Shown here one piece after another: positions 9,012 to 17,443 of a stretch of DNA of 64,000 nt. Under the pieces are notes generated by a model. The model was not told where the DNA came from and did no database searches. It was given only the letters and a program-made list of their open reading frames with translations. The stretch's first letter is position 1, and every line of letters begins with the position of its first letter. A program made the translations under genes and the position numbers. The stretch comes from Bacteroidales bacterium (lineage in GTDB: Bacteria; Bacteroidota; Bacteroidia; Bacteroidales; 4484-276): NCBI GenBank assembly GCA_014860585.1, contig JACZJL010000134.1, positions 32,272-96,271 of the forward strand, written 5' to 3'.

Positions 9012-9872
9012 ATGCAAACAGAGAAATTTGAAAAGCGACACACCATTCTTATCGTGGATGATATTCCTAAGAATATCGAACTGGCTGCCAACATTCTGCA
9101 GTCCAAAAATTACAATATTACTTTTGCCACAAGCGGCGATGCAGCACTCGAAAAAATCAAATCCATTGATTTTGACCTCATTTTGCTCGATGTGATGATG
9201 CCGGGTATGGACGGCTTTGAAGTATGTAAACAGCTAAAGAACAATCCGAAAACAAAAGAAATTCCGATCATTTTCCTCACTGCCAAATCGGAAACCGAAA
9301 ATGTGGTCAAAGGGTTTGAACTGGGCGCTGTGGACTATGTCACAAAGCCTTTTAGTACCGAAGAGTTGCTCGCCAGAGTGAAAACGCACATTGACATCAG
9401 ACGTAAATTTGAAGAAAAAGCAAATCTTGAAAAGCAATTGCTTGATAAGGCAAAGCCAGGAGAAGAAAGTTCGAGGGAACAGCTTGAAAAACAACTCGAA
9501 GAAACCAAAAAAGAATTGGGTGATGTAACACTTTTCTATGAGTTGCGCAGTCAGCTGGATAAATTAATCCAGGATAAAAGCCCGGTGGCCCGCATGGAAA
9601 TCCGCCATATCAAAGAGATGATTTCAAACCTGTTCATCGATAAAAGCAACCAGGAGTTTCACAAATCGCTGAAAAGGGACTTCCCAAAGCTTACCTTCGA
9701 TGACCTGCGTTTATGTTCATACCTGAAGCAGCGTTTCCTGAATGTAGAAATCGCTGAGTTTCTCGAAACATCGCCTGAGGCAGTTTATACACGCAAATCA
9801 AGGCTCCGGCAGAAACTCGAACTCAATCCTGATCAGGACATCAACGATTTTTTATCGAATTACAGGTTTTAA
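9012..9872 (+). CDS. Response regulator with coiled coil and C-terminal helix-turn-helix-like domain
   Basis: 286 residues. A receiver domain (about 10-128) has phosphoacceptor D60 (LLDVMMPGMDGFEV) and K112 (YVTKP). A charged coiled coil follows (about 135-185). The last roughly 90 residues contain LTFDDLRLCSYLKQRF, then VEIAEFLETSPEAVYTRKSR and LRQKLEL, the pattern of a LuxR/GerE-like helix-turn-helix seen at the end of many Bacteroidota TPR- or receiver-containing regulators. It is therefore probably the DNA-binding output of the signalling set. The receiver is strikingly similar to that of the preceding kinase, suggesting tandem duplication. Target genes cannot be inferred. Confidence 0.88.
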   Translation: MQTEKFEKRHTILIVDDIPKNIELAANILQSKNYNITFATSGDAALEKIKSIDFDLILLDVMMPGMDGFEVCKQLKNNPKTKEIPIIFLTAKSETENVVKGFELGAVDYVTKPFSTEELLARVKTHIDIRRKFEEKANLEKQLLDKAKPGEESSREQLEKQLEETKKELGDVTLFYELRSQLDKLIQDKSPVARMEIRHIKEMISNLFIDKSNQEFHKSLKRDFPKLTFDDLRLCSYLKQRFLNVEIAEFLETSPEAVYTRKSRLRQKLELNPDQDINDFLSNYRF

Positions 9873-9893
9873 CAAATCCTGGTCGGTTCAAGG

Positions 9894-11057
9894 TTACTCT
9901 TTCTCATAACCTCCTTTTTGGAGCATTTTGTAATTACTGACCATCAATTTTCCCATAGCAATCAGGTAAGCGATCCGAAAGTCATTGTCAAGCAGCACCA
10001 AATCAGCATCATTACCCTTATGGATTCGACCTTTGGACCGTAGTTTAAGAATATCAGCAACGGTGGAAGTGACCGGTTGTAGCGCCTTTTCTATTGGAAT
10101 TCTTTCGATAAGTACAAGGTCTGAAAGTTCTGAAAGGATTGATTTAGGCAGCCCCATTTCTAAACGGATAAGATTTCCGTTTTGATCAAAATCAGGTAAA
10201 GACCCGCATGCATCAGAGGTTATCGTAATGTGTCCAAGGGGAACGCCGGAATTCACCAGTTCAACAACAGCCTTCGAGGTCTTCACTTCGATGTCGGGAT
10301 AATAGGGATAAGAGCTTGCTGTGAGGTCAATGTATCCGGTTTTTCCAAAGGTTTTTGCGTCTTCAAAAATATACCTGTTGCGATTGCAATGTGTCGGTAA
10401 AAACTGTGAAAGTTTTATTTCACTGTGGTTTGCCACATCATAAAGTGGCCTGAATGGGTCTTTTGCGTCTCCCATGTGAATATTGATGATCCCGGCTTTA
10501 TTTCCAAGCATTCCTCCTACGCGGGCTTTGGAAGCCAGTTGAATAAGTTCGTTCAGCGTTGGATAGCTGCTGCGATGATCCGAAAGTGCAATTTCACCAA
10601 TTCCAATGACTTCGTCGATCATGGCGAGATCTTTTGCAGGGTCTCCAAGTAGGGTAGGTGTCGGCACCTGGTATGAACCCGTGTACATGTATGCCGAAAC
10701 ACCCTCCTGGCGAAGGCTCTTGCATTTCATCAATACCGATGCCGGATCACGTGTATAGCCATCGGTACCGAGGCAGCCAACCACGGTGGTGATTCCACCC
10801 TCGAGCAGCATACTTAGAGGCATTTCCGGAGTACGGGTTGCAGGGCCGCCTTCTCCACCTGCACCTGCAATATGAACATGGGCGTCAATCAGACCGGGAA
10901 CAAGATTCAGCCCTTTTGCATCAATAACTTCGGCATCAAAACCAGATGAAAGCTCAAGAGTTTCACCTATTGCAACGATTTTGGTTCCTGCAATCAGTAC
11001 ATCTTTTTTTCCCAGAAAAGCAGGTGAATAAAGGTTACAGTTTTTTATTAGAATCAT
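9894..11057 (-). CDS. iadA: Isoaspartyl dipeptidase (beta-aspartyl-peptidase)
   Basis: 387 residues, amidohydrolase superfamily. DAHVHIAGAGGEGGPATRTP gives the metal-binding HxH and the IadA-specific GEGGPxTRTPE loop; TVVGCLGTDG, ALSDHRSS, NIHMGD and PTHCNRN supply further metal and substrate residues; TSDACGSLPDF carries the catalytic aspartate. The enzyme hydrolyses beta-aspartyl dipeptides that arise from damaged proteins. It has no signal peptide and is cytosolic. It is the last gene of a minus-strand group (dapD, GT9, tsaC, iadA) and starts 5 bases after tsaC ends, so is probably cotranscribed. Its 3' end faces the regulator gene, with only 21 bases between them. Confidence 0.93.
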   Translation of the reverse strand: MILIKNCNLYSPAFLGKKDVLIAGTKIVAIGETLELSSGFDAEVIDAKGLNLVPGLIDAHVHIAGAGGEGGPATRTPEMPLSMLLEGGITTVVGCLGTDGYTRDPASVLMKCKSLRQEGVSAYMYTGSYQVPTPTLLGDPAKDLAMIDEVIGIGEIALSDHRSSYPTLNELIQLASKARVGGMLGNKAGIINIHMGDAKDPFRPLYDVANHSEIKLSQFLPTHCNRNRYIFEDAKTFGKTGYIDLTASSYPYYPDIEVKTSKAVVELVNSGVPLGHITITSDACGSLPDFDQNGNLIRLEMGLPKSILSELSDLVLIERIPIEKALQPVTSTVADILKLRSKGRIHKGNDADLVLLDNDFRIAYLIAMGKLMVSNYKMLQKGGYEKE

Positions 11058-11062
11058 AATTT

Positions 11063-11626
11063 TTAATCTCTTATAATTTCAAAATCTCCCTTTTCAGATA
11101 TCCTGATAATCCTCGAAGGTTTCATGGTTCTGATTTCGTTTTGGGAAAGATTAACGATATAATCCACCTGGCTGGTGATCTTTTCGGAAATTTGCTGAAA
11201 CCTCAACGCCGGCGGCTCTCCCGAAAGGTTTGCCGAAGTAGACACAATGGCTTTACCGAATTGCCTGATTACCTCGCGACAAAATTCATCCTGTACCACA
11301 CGTATTCCAATTGTTCTGTCCTCAGCAGCCACACCCTTTGCCACATTTTTAGCATCCTGGTAAATCACCGTGAGTGGCTTGTTATAATTTTTAACCAGAT
11401 CGAAAACCACCGGACTTAAATTCCCGACATAATCATGGATTCGCTCTGGAGTATCTACCAATATCAGCAGGCTTTTTCCTTCAATCCTCTGCTTGATTTT
11501 GTAAACCTTATCAACAGCCTTCTGGTTGGCGGCATCACAGCCGATTCCCCAGATCGTGTCGGTCGGATAAAGGATGGTTCCTCCGCGTTTTAATACCTGT
11601 ACAGTCTTTTCAACTTCGTTTTGCAT
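11063..11626 (-). CDS. tsaC: L-threonylcarbamoyladenylate synthase (Sua5/YciO/YrdC family)
   Basis: 187 residues. LKRGGTILYPTDTIWGIGCDA is the family's N-terminal signature; KIKQRIEGKSLLILV, PLTVIYQ, GIRVVQDEFCREVI and VSTSANLSGEPPA complete the YrdC fold. It makes threonylcarbamoyl-AMP from threonine, bicarbonate and ATP, the first step of the universal tRNA t6A37 modification. The protein is the short form without the Sua5 C-terminal domain. It lies between a GT9 gene (30 bases upstream) and iadA (5 bases downstream). A TrmO-type enzyme that methylates t6A is encoded at 19.4 kb in the same window. Confidence 0.9.
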   Translation of the reverse strand: MQNEVEKTVQVLKRGGTILYPTDTIWGIGCDAANQKAVDKVYKIKQRIEGKSLLILVDTPERIHDYVGNLSPVVFDLVKNYNKPLTVIYQDAKNVAKGVAAEDRTIGIRVVQDEFCREVIRQFGKAIVSTSANLSGEPPALRFQQISEKITSQVDYIVNLSQNEIRTMKPSRIIRISEKGDFEIIRD

Positions 11627-11656
11627 ATCTCATTTGATCTGATGATGGACTCATTT

Positions 11657-12673
11657 TTATTGTACTCTCTTAAGTAATTTTTCTTTGGAAATATTCAAGG
11701 CACATTTAAAATGTCCTTCAGGACATGCCTTGTGGCCATGTAGCCCGCATGGCCGGCAATTTAGCGCTTCATCAACCTCAATTACCATCGAATTGTCGGA
11801 GAGCGGACCGAAACCGTAAGCGGGAACGGTAGAGCAAAAAACTGCTGTCAAAGGTGCATTCATGGCACTGGCAAAATGCTGTGGAGCTGAGTCGTTCACA
11901 AAATTCATGATGGCATGTTTCATCAAGGCTGCAGACTCTAAAAATGTCAATTTACCACTGAGGTTCATCGAATTGGCATGGCCTGATGCTGTAATAATCT
12001 GTTCGCACAGTTTCTTATCATGCTTCGAACCCAGAAAATAGACCATCAGCGCTTTATCAATTGCTTGCAAAAATTCAGTCCATTTTTCTGGCGGATATTG
12101 TTTTGTAAACCACAACGAAGCCGGAGAAATAGTAATGTACTGAATGGTTTTAAATTGTGATACCCTGGCAAAATCGGTTTGTGAGGGGTACAATCTAACC
12201 TGAAAATCACGGCTTTTATCAGTAATCATGTCAATAACCGCAAGATTGCGATGCACCTCATGTTCACTTTTTTGAGGGTTTGATGAGATACGGTGTTTTT
12301 GGGATTTTGTAAAAAACACTGAAAATGGATTTTTAGTAAACCCAAGTTTGATATCAGCACCGGAAAGTACTGTGATCAGTCCGGTTGATGTAAACCGCTG
12401 GAGGTTAACCACTGCATCATAGCGATGCCTCCTGATCAGTTTCACGAGGTCGAGTATCTCCCTATATTTTTGACCTGTCTTATCCCAAACCAAAACTCTA
12501 TTTATCTTCGGATGGCCGATAAGCAATGATTCGATACCCTTTTTTATCAGAAAATCAAGTTCGGCGTCGGGGTAAAAAGTTCTAAGCTTCTCCACCACTG
12601 GGGTTGCGAGCACCACATCTCCAATAGATGCAGTCTGGATAATGAGAATTTTATGTATGGGGGTGTCTTTCAA
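11657..12673 (-). CDS. Glycosyltransferase family 9 (heptosyltransferase-like)
   Basis: 338 residues. HKILIIQTASIGDVVLATP is the GT9 N-terminal motif, FVNDSAPQHFASAMNAP with the following PLTAVFCSTVPAYGFGPLS is the ADP-heptose-binding C-terminal region, and the C-terminus has the cysteine-containing RPCGLHGHKACPEGHFKC stretch found in many members. It should transfer heptose to lipopolysaccharide core at the inner membrane. The only usable start is TTG at 12671-12673, because a stop codon lies five codons upstream and no ATG occurs near the N-terminus. It begins 12 bases after dapD. The matching ADP-heptose epimerase is encoded at 46.2 kb. Confidence 0.88.
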   Translation of the reverse strand: MKDTPIHKILIIQTASIGDVVLATPVVEKLRTFYPDAELDFLIKKGIESLLIGHPKINRVLVWDKTGQKYREILDLVKLIRRHRYDAVVNLQRFTSTGLITVLSGADIKLGFTKNPFSVFFTKSQKHRISSNPQKSEHEVHRNLAVIDMITDKSRDFQVRLYPSQTDFARVSQFKTIQYITISPASLWFTKQYPPEKWTEFLQAIDKALMVYFLGSKHDKKLCEQIITASGHANSMNLSGKLTFLESAALMKHAIMNFVNDSAPQHFASAMNAPLTAVFCSTVPAYGFGPLSDNSMVIEVDEALNCRPCGLHGHKACPEGHFKCALNISKEKLLKRVQ

Positions 12674-12685
12674 AGTACAACTATT

Positions 12686-13501
12686 TTAAACCGGAACATC
12701 ATACTCACGTAATGCTTCATTCAACGAAGTTTTCAAGTCGGTTGAGGGCTTGCGTTTACCGATGATCAGTGCGCAGGGTACCTGGAAATCACCGGCTGGG
12801 AAAGATTTTGTATATGATCCCGGAATTACCACCGATCCTGCAGGAACAATCCCTTTCGATTCGATGGGAACTTCGCCGGTCACATCAATAATTTTGGTGG
12901 ACTGGGTGATAACTACATTTGCTCCCAGTACAGCAGCTTCCTCCACTCTGACCCCTTCAACCACAATGCATCGTGAGCCGATAAAACAGTGATCTTCGAT
13001 GATCACCGGCGCTGCCTGCACCGGCTCAAGTACTCCTCCAATGCCAACGCCACCGCTCAGATGGACATTCCTGCCAATTTGTGCACATGATCCGACGGTT
13101 GCCCAGGTGTCAATCATAGTCCCGGTATCAACGTAGGCGCCTATGTTCACATAGGATGGCATCATCACCACACCTTTGGCCAAAAATGCGCCATAGCGCG
13201 CTACAGCAGGTGGTACCATTCTTACTCCTAATGTTTTATAATTATTTTTTAGTGGTATTTTGTCGTGAAACTCAAAAATTCCAGATTCACTGGTTTCCAT
13301 GGTGCGGATCGGAAAATAGAGTATCACCGCTTTTTTAACCCACTCGTTCACTTTCCAGCTGTCGTCAACTTTCTCAGCACATCGTAACTGCCCGCTGTCC
13401 AGCATTCCGATCACAGTTTCGATAGCGGTTTGTGTCCGTTTGTCGGCTAACTTTTCACGATAATCCCATGCAATTTCTATTAATGCTCTCAGTTCTTCCA
13501 T
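12686..13501 (-). CDS. dapD: Tetrahydrodipicolinate N-succinyltransferase
   Basis: 271 residues from the ATG at 13501, whose MEELRALIEIAWDYRE aligns with the usual DapD N-terminus; an ATG five codons upstream (13516) and a TTG (13525) also exist, but the -7 element at 13523-13530 places transcription start close to 13516. The protein has RMVPPAVARYGAFLAKG, SYVNIGAYVDTGTMIDTWAT and the hexapeptide-repeat left-handed beta helix (GSCAQIGRNVHLSGGVGIGG). It succinylates tetrahydrodipicolinate in the lysine/meso-diaminopimelate pathway, feeding peptidoglycan. First gene of the dapD-GT9-tsaC-iadA group, divergent from ruvX. Confidence 0.93.
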   Translation of the reverse strand: MEELRALIEIAWDYREKLADKRTQTAIETVIGMLDSGQLRCAEKVDDSWKVNEWVKKAVILYFPIRTMETSESGIFEFHDKIPLKNNYKTLGVRMVPPAVARYGAFLAKGVVMMPSYVNIGAYVDTGTMIDTWATVGSCAQIGRNVHLSGGVGIGGVLEPVQAAPVIIEDHCFIGSRCIVVEGVRVEEAAVLGANVVITQSTKIIDVTGEVPIESKGIVPAGSVVIPGSYTKSFPAGDFQVPCALIIGKRKPSTDLKTSLNEALREYDVPV

Positions 13502-13522
13502 GTCCTGATTTTTCATTCGGCT

Positions 13523-13530
13523 CAAAAGTA
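13523..13530 (-). promoter_or_regulatory. -7 element of the dapD promoter
   Basis: The minus strand reads TACTTTTG, an exact TAnnTTTG match. It lies 22 bases before the preferred dapD start at 13501. An identical element faces the other way at 13550-13557. Confidence 0.55.
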
Positions 13531-13549
13531 TTCAAAATAATTTTCTTTA

Positions 13550-13557
13550 TACTTTTG
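13550..13557 (+). promoter_or_regulatory. -7 element of the ruvX promoter
   Basis: TACTTTTG, an exact TAnnTTTG match, 33 bases before the TTG start of ruvX. Together with the minus-strand copy it forms a mirrored divergent promoter in only 88 intergenic bases. Confidence 0.55.
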
Positions 13558-13589
13558 CAGCATCACTTTTAACAATACCACATCGGATT

Positions 13590-14012
13590 TTGGGAAGAAT
13601 CATTGCCATAGATTACGGTCAAAAGCGCGTCGGCCTTGCTGTGACTGATGAGTTACAGATCATTGCAACGGCGCTTGATACAGTGCATGTTAAAGATATC
13701 TTCGATTACCTGAAAGACTATATTCAGCATGAAAATGTCGAGAAATTTGTAGTGGGGGAACCCCTTAATCTGAACAACACTCCTTCGGACTCACAGAGAT
13801 TTACTGAACCATTTGTAAAAAAACTGAAAAAACAATTTCCTCAAATTCCTGTTTTTAGGGTTGACGAACGTTTTACTTCAAAAATGGCCAAAGATGTGAT
13901 CCTTAATTCAGGAATCGGAAAAATGGCAAGACAAAACAAGGATATTGTTGATAAAGTAAGCGCAACCATAATGCTGCAATCTTTTATGCAACAACTTAAC
14001 AGTGCTCATTAA
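13590..14012 (+). CDS. ruvX: Putative Holliday junction resolvase RuvX (YqgF)
   Basis: 140 residues, RNase H-like fold. GRIIAIDYGQKRVGLAVTDE holds the first catalytic aspartate; VVGEPLNLNNTPS, FRVDERFTSKMA and the late KDIVDKVSATIML (final acidic residue) complete the YqgF signature. The start is TTG at 13590, which yields the expected family N-terminus; no ATG is available there. Family members act in pre-16S rRNA maturation and/or as a Holliday junction resolvase. It is followed 19 bases later by the peptide deformylase gene. Confidence 0.88.
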   Translation: MGRIIAIDYGQKRVGLAVTDELQIIATALDTVHVKDIFDYLKDYIQHENVEKFVVGEPLNLNNTPSDSQRFTEPFVKKLKKQFPQIPVFRVDERFTSKMAKDVILNSGIGKMARQNKDIVDKVSATIMLQSFMQQLNSAH

Positions 14013-14031
14013 CTGATCAAAATATTAGAAA

Positions 14032-14607
14032 ATGATATTACCTATTGTGGCTTACGGGCATCCGACACTTAAAAAAGTTGCCGAAGACATTGATGCCGAT
14101 TATCCGGGGCTTGATGAACTGATTGCCAATATGTTCGAAACCATGTATGCTTCCAATGGCATTGGACTTGCCGCCCCACAGGTTAATCAATCCATCCGCC
14201 TCTTCATTATTGATGCATCCCCATTAGCCGATGATCACCCTGAATTGGCAACTTTCAGAAAAATCTTCCTCAATCCCTATATTATTGAGGATTCAGGTGA
14301 AATAGTGACTGCTGAAGAGGGCTGTCTGAGCATTCCTAACATCAGGGAAAATGTTGATCGACATGATGTGGTTGTCCTTGAGTATTATGATGAAAACTGG
14401 AATTTTTTTGAAGAACGATTTGACGGGATAAAAGCAAGAATCATCCAGCACGAATACGACCATTTGGAAGGGGTTCTTTTCATTGAAAAGATCAGTACAT
14501 TGCGCAGAACATTGTTAACTCGCAAATTGAAAGATATTACGAATGGTAACATCAGTGTGGACTATCGTATGTTGTTTCCAGCAAAGAAAAAACTGAAAGT
14601 CACGTAA
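14032..14607 (+). CDS. def: Peptide deformylase
   Basis: 191 residues. All three PDF motifs are intact: GIGLAAPQ (residues 43-50), EEGCLS with metal ligand C98, and QHEYDHLEG with metal ligands H140 and H144 and catalytic E141. The enzyme removes the formyl group from nascent protein N-termini in the cytosol. It sits between ruvX and a TPR lipoprotein gene, all on the plus strand and close together, so probably one operon. Confidence 0.96.
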   Translation: MILPIVAYGHPTLKKVAEDIDADYPGLDELIANMFETMYASNGIGLAAPQVNQSIRLFIIDASPLADDHPELATFRKIFLNPYIIEDSGEIVTAEEGCLSIPNIRENVDRHDVVVLEYYDENWNFFEERFDGIKARIIQHEYDHLEGVLFIEKISTLRRTLLTRKLKDITNGNISVDYRMLFPAKKKLKVT

Positions 14608-14634
14608 AAATATAAACCAAATAAGTCCATCACA

Positions 14635-15165
14635 ATGAAAAAAGTAACTGGAAATTTGATCTTCGCTTTGCTCCTGGTTTTGGTGTTAAGCAGTTGTAGC
14701 AGCCCAAGAAGTAAGGCTGTAACCCAAATCGAAAGTATCGAGAGTGCATTGTTCAGCGAAGCCGGTATGATTGATAGAGAAAAGGTTGGCGAATTAATTG
14801 ACGCCTACCTTCTGTTTGTCGAAACTTATCCCACCGACACACTTGCACCTGTCTACCTCTTTAAAGCTGGCGATATGGCGATGAATACCAACCGTTCGGT
14901 ACAGGCCATTCAATTCTATGGTCGGATTATTGAAGAATATCCTGACTATCCTAAATTGCCGGAAGCCATGTTCCTGCAAGGATATGTCTATGAAAACAAT
15001 CTTGGACGTGTTGATAAAGCCAAAGAAATTTACGAGAAGTTCCTTGAGCTTTATCCTGAAAATGATTTTGCTGACGATGCAGAAGTTTCGTTGAAATATT
15101 TAGGGAAATCTCCGGAAGAATTAATTGAAATTTTTCAGCAACAGGCTGCTCAGGAAGCGGATTAA
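14635..15165 (+). CDS. TPR-type lipoprotein
   Basis: 176 residues. A lipoprotein signal peptide ends in the lipobox LSSC with the lipidated C21. The mature part has tetratricopeptide-like helical repeats (LAPVYLFKAGDMAMNTNRS, EAMFLQGYVYENNLGRVDKA, AKEIYEKFLELYPENDFADD), resembling the YfgC/BamD-like and Tol-Pal YbgF-type repeat proteins of the envelope. The exact role is unknown. It follows def by 27 bases. Its stop codon overlaps the stop of the convergent diadenylate cyclase gene by four bases (15162-15165). Confidence 0.82.
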   Translation: MKKVTGNLIFALLLVLVLSSCSSPRSKAVTQIESIESALFSEAGMIDREKVGELIDAYLLFVETYPTDTLAPVYLFKAGDMAMNTNRSVQAIQFYGRIIEEYPDYPKLPEAMFLQGYVYENNLGRVDKAKEIYEKFLELYPENDFADDAEVSLKYLGKSPEELIEIFQQQAAQEAD

Positions 15166-15992
15166 TTCGCTTTTTCTTTCCCCTCAGGTTTTGTTAAATC
15201 CTGATTAAACTCACTGTCCAGAAAGTTTTTTAGTTGCGATGGCTTAACATTCAGCGTCAGTTCTCCGCGCTGGGCATAGGCAATCTGCCCGGTTTCCTCC
15301 GAAACAACCAACGCAAGGGCATCAGTTTTTTCGGTAATACCTACAGCGGCTCTGTGCCTTAACCCCAAGTCACCCGATAATTGTCGATTGCCTGATACCG
15401 GTATGATGGCACGTGCTTTATGGATTTTATTGTTCAAAATAATTACTGCGCCATCGTGTAAAGGGCTATTTTTAAAAAAAATACTAATAAGAAGGTCTTC
15501 ACTGATCTTTGCATCTAAAGAAAGACCAGTCTCGGCATATTGCCTTAATTCGTTCACCCTTGCAATAACAATAAGTGCTCCTGTTTTACTCAGTGCCATC
15601 TTGCGACAAGCTGAAACAATGTGATCAACATTCAATTCATTAAGACTTCCATTGGAAAACTTGAAAATACCAAAACGCTTGCGCATTTTATCCAGAAACC
15701 TTGGAGTGCCAATCAAAAGGAGGAATTGCCTGATCTCCGGCTGAAAAACAATGATTAATGCGATAAAACCCACCGAGATAAAAGCACCGAGGATTTGGCT
15801 AACCATTTCCATTTCAAGCAACAGTACGACACGCCATAAAATAAAGATCGAGATAATACCCAGGAAAATGTTGATGGCTGCCGTACCCTTCACAAGATTA
15901 TAAAGCACATAAATAAGCAATGCAACCAAAAAGATATCAATGAAATCAGTGAGTTTGATCTGAATGAACGCAGTGGTGAATAGTTCTGACAT
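15162..15992 (-). CDS. cdaA: Membrane diadenylate cyclase (CdaA/DisA_N family)
   Basis: 276 residues from the ATG at 15992; a TTG start seven codons upstream is unlikely because a -7 element lies across it. Three N-terminal transmembrane helices are followed by a DAC domain with HDGAVII (D179 region) and LRHRAAVGITEKTDA (about residue 211), the two signature motifs for condensing two ATP into cyclic di-AMP. The architecture is that of CdaA. In Bacteroidota this is usually the sole c-di-AMP source, controlling osmolyte transport and envelope homeostasis. Monocistronic here, divergent from the LON-domain gene. Confidence 0.93.
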   Translation of the reverse strand: MSELFTTAFIQIKLTDFIDIFLVALLIYVLYNLVKGTAAINIFLGIISIFILWRVVLLLEMEMVSQILGAFISVGFIALIIVFQPEIRQFLLLIGTPRFLDKMRKRFGIFKFSNGSLNELNVDHIVSACRKMALSKTGALIVIARVNELRQYAETGLSLDAKISEDLLISIFFKNSPLHDGAVIILNNKIHKARAIIPVSGNRQLSGDLGLRHRAAVGITEKTDALALVVSEETGQIAYAQRGELTLNVKPSQLKNFLDSEFNQDLTKPEGKEKAN

Positions 15993-16010
15993 AATCTTGT
16001 TTTTACAGGC

Positions 16011-16018
16011 CAAAAATA
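16011..16018 (-). promoter_or_regulatory. -7 element of the cdaA promoter
   Basis: The minus strand reads TATTTTTG, an exact TAnnTTTG match, 19 bases before the cdaA ATG, giving a short leader and supporting that start. Confidence 0.55.
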
Positions 16019-16100
16019 ACTAAAACCTGCAACTTCCCGAACATTAACAAAAATGGGGCAAACAATTTTTTATTTTAAATGTTTACTATTCGTCAAGAAG

Positions 16101-16727
16101 ATGAAAAATACAATGACTGAAATACTTAACAATTTCCCTCTTTTTCCAATAAGCATAATTGTACTTCCAGGTGAAATACAACCGCTCCATATCTTTGAGC
16201 CGCGTTACAAACAATTGATCCGCGATATGGAGGAAACCAAAGGTACTTTTGGAATACCTTTTATTGTTGATGGAAAACTTTGTCAATATGGTTCCGGAGT
16301 AGTTTTACACAAAATTCTGGCTGTAAGCCCTACCGGCGAAATGGATATTCTTGTAAAAGGAGTCAACATTTTCAGTATCGAAAGTATGGAGGAGCAACTT
16401 GCAGGCAAGCTCTATGGCGGTGGTACAGTTAAAATCCTCAATGAGATAAATAAACCTCCATCAAATGATTTACGTAAAAAATTTGAAGGCTATCAAAACC
16501 AGCTTTCCCGGATCAATAAAATGGATGCAACCCCATCAACACTGCCCTTGAACCCTCTAATCCTTGATATCGCCGGCCAGATGCCTTTAGAACTCGAAGA
16601 GAAATACAAATTTATCAGGTTAGATTGCCATGAGAAAAGAGAACATTTTCTCATGATTAAACTAAATTTTCTATTGATGATCAATAAAAAACTGGAAGAA
16701 GTCGGATACCGGTTTTATTTGAATTGA
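16101..16727 (+). CDS. LON-substrate-binding-domain protein
   Basis: 208 residues from ATG at 16101 (an ATG at 16053 would add 16 residues of poor quality). FPLFPISIIVLPGEIQPLHIFEPRYKQLI is spread over the first 45 residues and matches the N-terminal (PUA-like) domain of Lon protease; GTFGIPFIVDG and the helical C-terminal part follow. There is no ATPase or protease domain, so it is a stand-alone LON-like protein whose ligand is unknown. It is transcribed away from cdaA. Confidence 0.8.
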   Translation: MKNTMTEILNNFPLFPISIIVLPGEIQPLHIFEPRYKQLIRDMEETKGTFGIPFIVDGKLCQYGSGVVLHKILAVSPTGEMDILVKGVNIFSIESMEEQLAGKLYGGGTVKILNEINKPPSNDLRKKFEGYQNQLSRINKMDATPSTLPLNPLILDIAGQMPLELEEKYKFIRLDCHEKREHFLMIKLNFLLMINKKLEEVGYRFYLN

Positions 16728-16826
16728 TCTCATCGTACCATTTTCCCTTTTTCACTTCAAACCATTTGCTTTTTGAATTGATTTAAAATACAGTCAATTA
16801 GATACTATTTTTGACAAGTCTTGAAG

Positions 16827-16886
16827 ACGTTGTCAGGTCAGGAAAACCTGTCAACGTGCGATACCCTGCATACGGGGCTTGCAGGG
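16827..16886. repeat. Two adjacent hairpin-forming inverted repeats
   Basis: ACGTTGTCAGGT (16827-16838) pairs with ACCTGTCAACGT (16846-16857) with one mismatch and a 7-base loop. CCCTGCA (16864-16870) pairs perfectly with TGCAGGG (16880-16886). They lie in the 228-base space between the LON-domain gene and the DUF6265-like gene, which are convergent. They may serve as a bidirectional terminator or be part of a dispersed palindromic element; neither arm is followed by a clear T-run. Confidence 0.45.
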
Positions 16887-16955
16887 ATAGACGCTGTGTT
16901 TAAAAAACTTCAATTCTTCGGTACATCTATATTCAGCTTTTGAGCAAATCGGAAT

Positions 16956-17429
16956 TCATTCCTCACATTTGATTTTCTCTTCGATCCTTACAAACTCAAA
17001 TCTCATCGAGCGGTATTGATTACCGATTTCGGCCACCAGATTTACTTCTGAAACCAAACTGTAGCTGATGAAAGTGGGAAAATCATGCTTTGTATTTTCA
17101 CTGCGGAAGCTGTTTTCCGTGGTCGCTACAATTTCAAAGGAAACCGGCTGCTGGTTTTGCGGCACGTCTGCTAAAAAGAAATAATGATCAGCAGTCTTCC
17201 TGATCAGCATTTGCTCTTTAAAAGTCGTATCGCTTCCAGACAATGAGAAAGCGCTACCTGAAATTTTTCCATTGATGGTATCTACCACCCAGTGTTCATA
17301 ATCGCCTGTTTCGGTGTTTTGCCAAGTTCCCATTAGCCATAAAAAATCGCTGGTTTTCAATTCCTTAGTCTGGCTGTTGCCTGCTAAATGAAGAAGCAGA
17401 ATACTGATGATAAAGGTTAGACTTTTCAT
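16956..17429 (-). CDS. Secreted DUF6265-like protein
   Basis: 157 residues from the ATG at 17429; the open frame continues upstream but overlaps the CPBP gene and encodes nothing sensible there. MKSLTFIISILLLHLAGNSQ is a signal peptide. The mature part, starting near DFLWLMGTWQN and ending with YRSMRFEF, resembles the DUF6265 family of small lipocalin-like beta-barrel proteins in Bacteroidota. It likely acts in the periplasm or outside; ligand unknown. It lies 14 bases after the CPBP protease gene and may be cotranscribed. Confidence 0.75.
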   Translation of the reverse strand: MKSLTFIISILLLHLAGNSQTKELKTSDFLWLMGTWQNTETGDYEHWVVDTINGKISGSAFSLSGSDTTFKEQMLIRKTADHYFFLADVPQNQQPVSFEIVATTENSFRSENTKHDFPTFISYSLVSEVNLVAEIGNQYRSMRFEFVRIEEKIKCEE

Positions 17430-17443
17430 AATGAATGTGCTTT

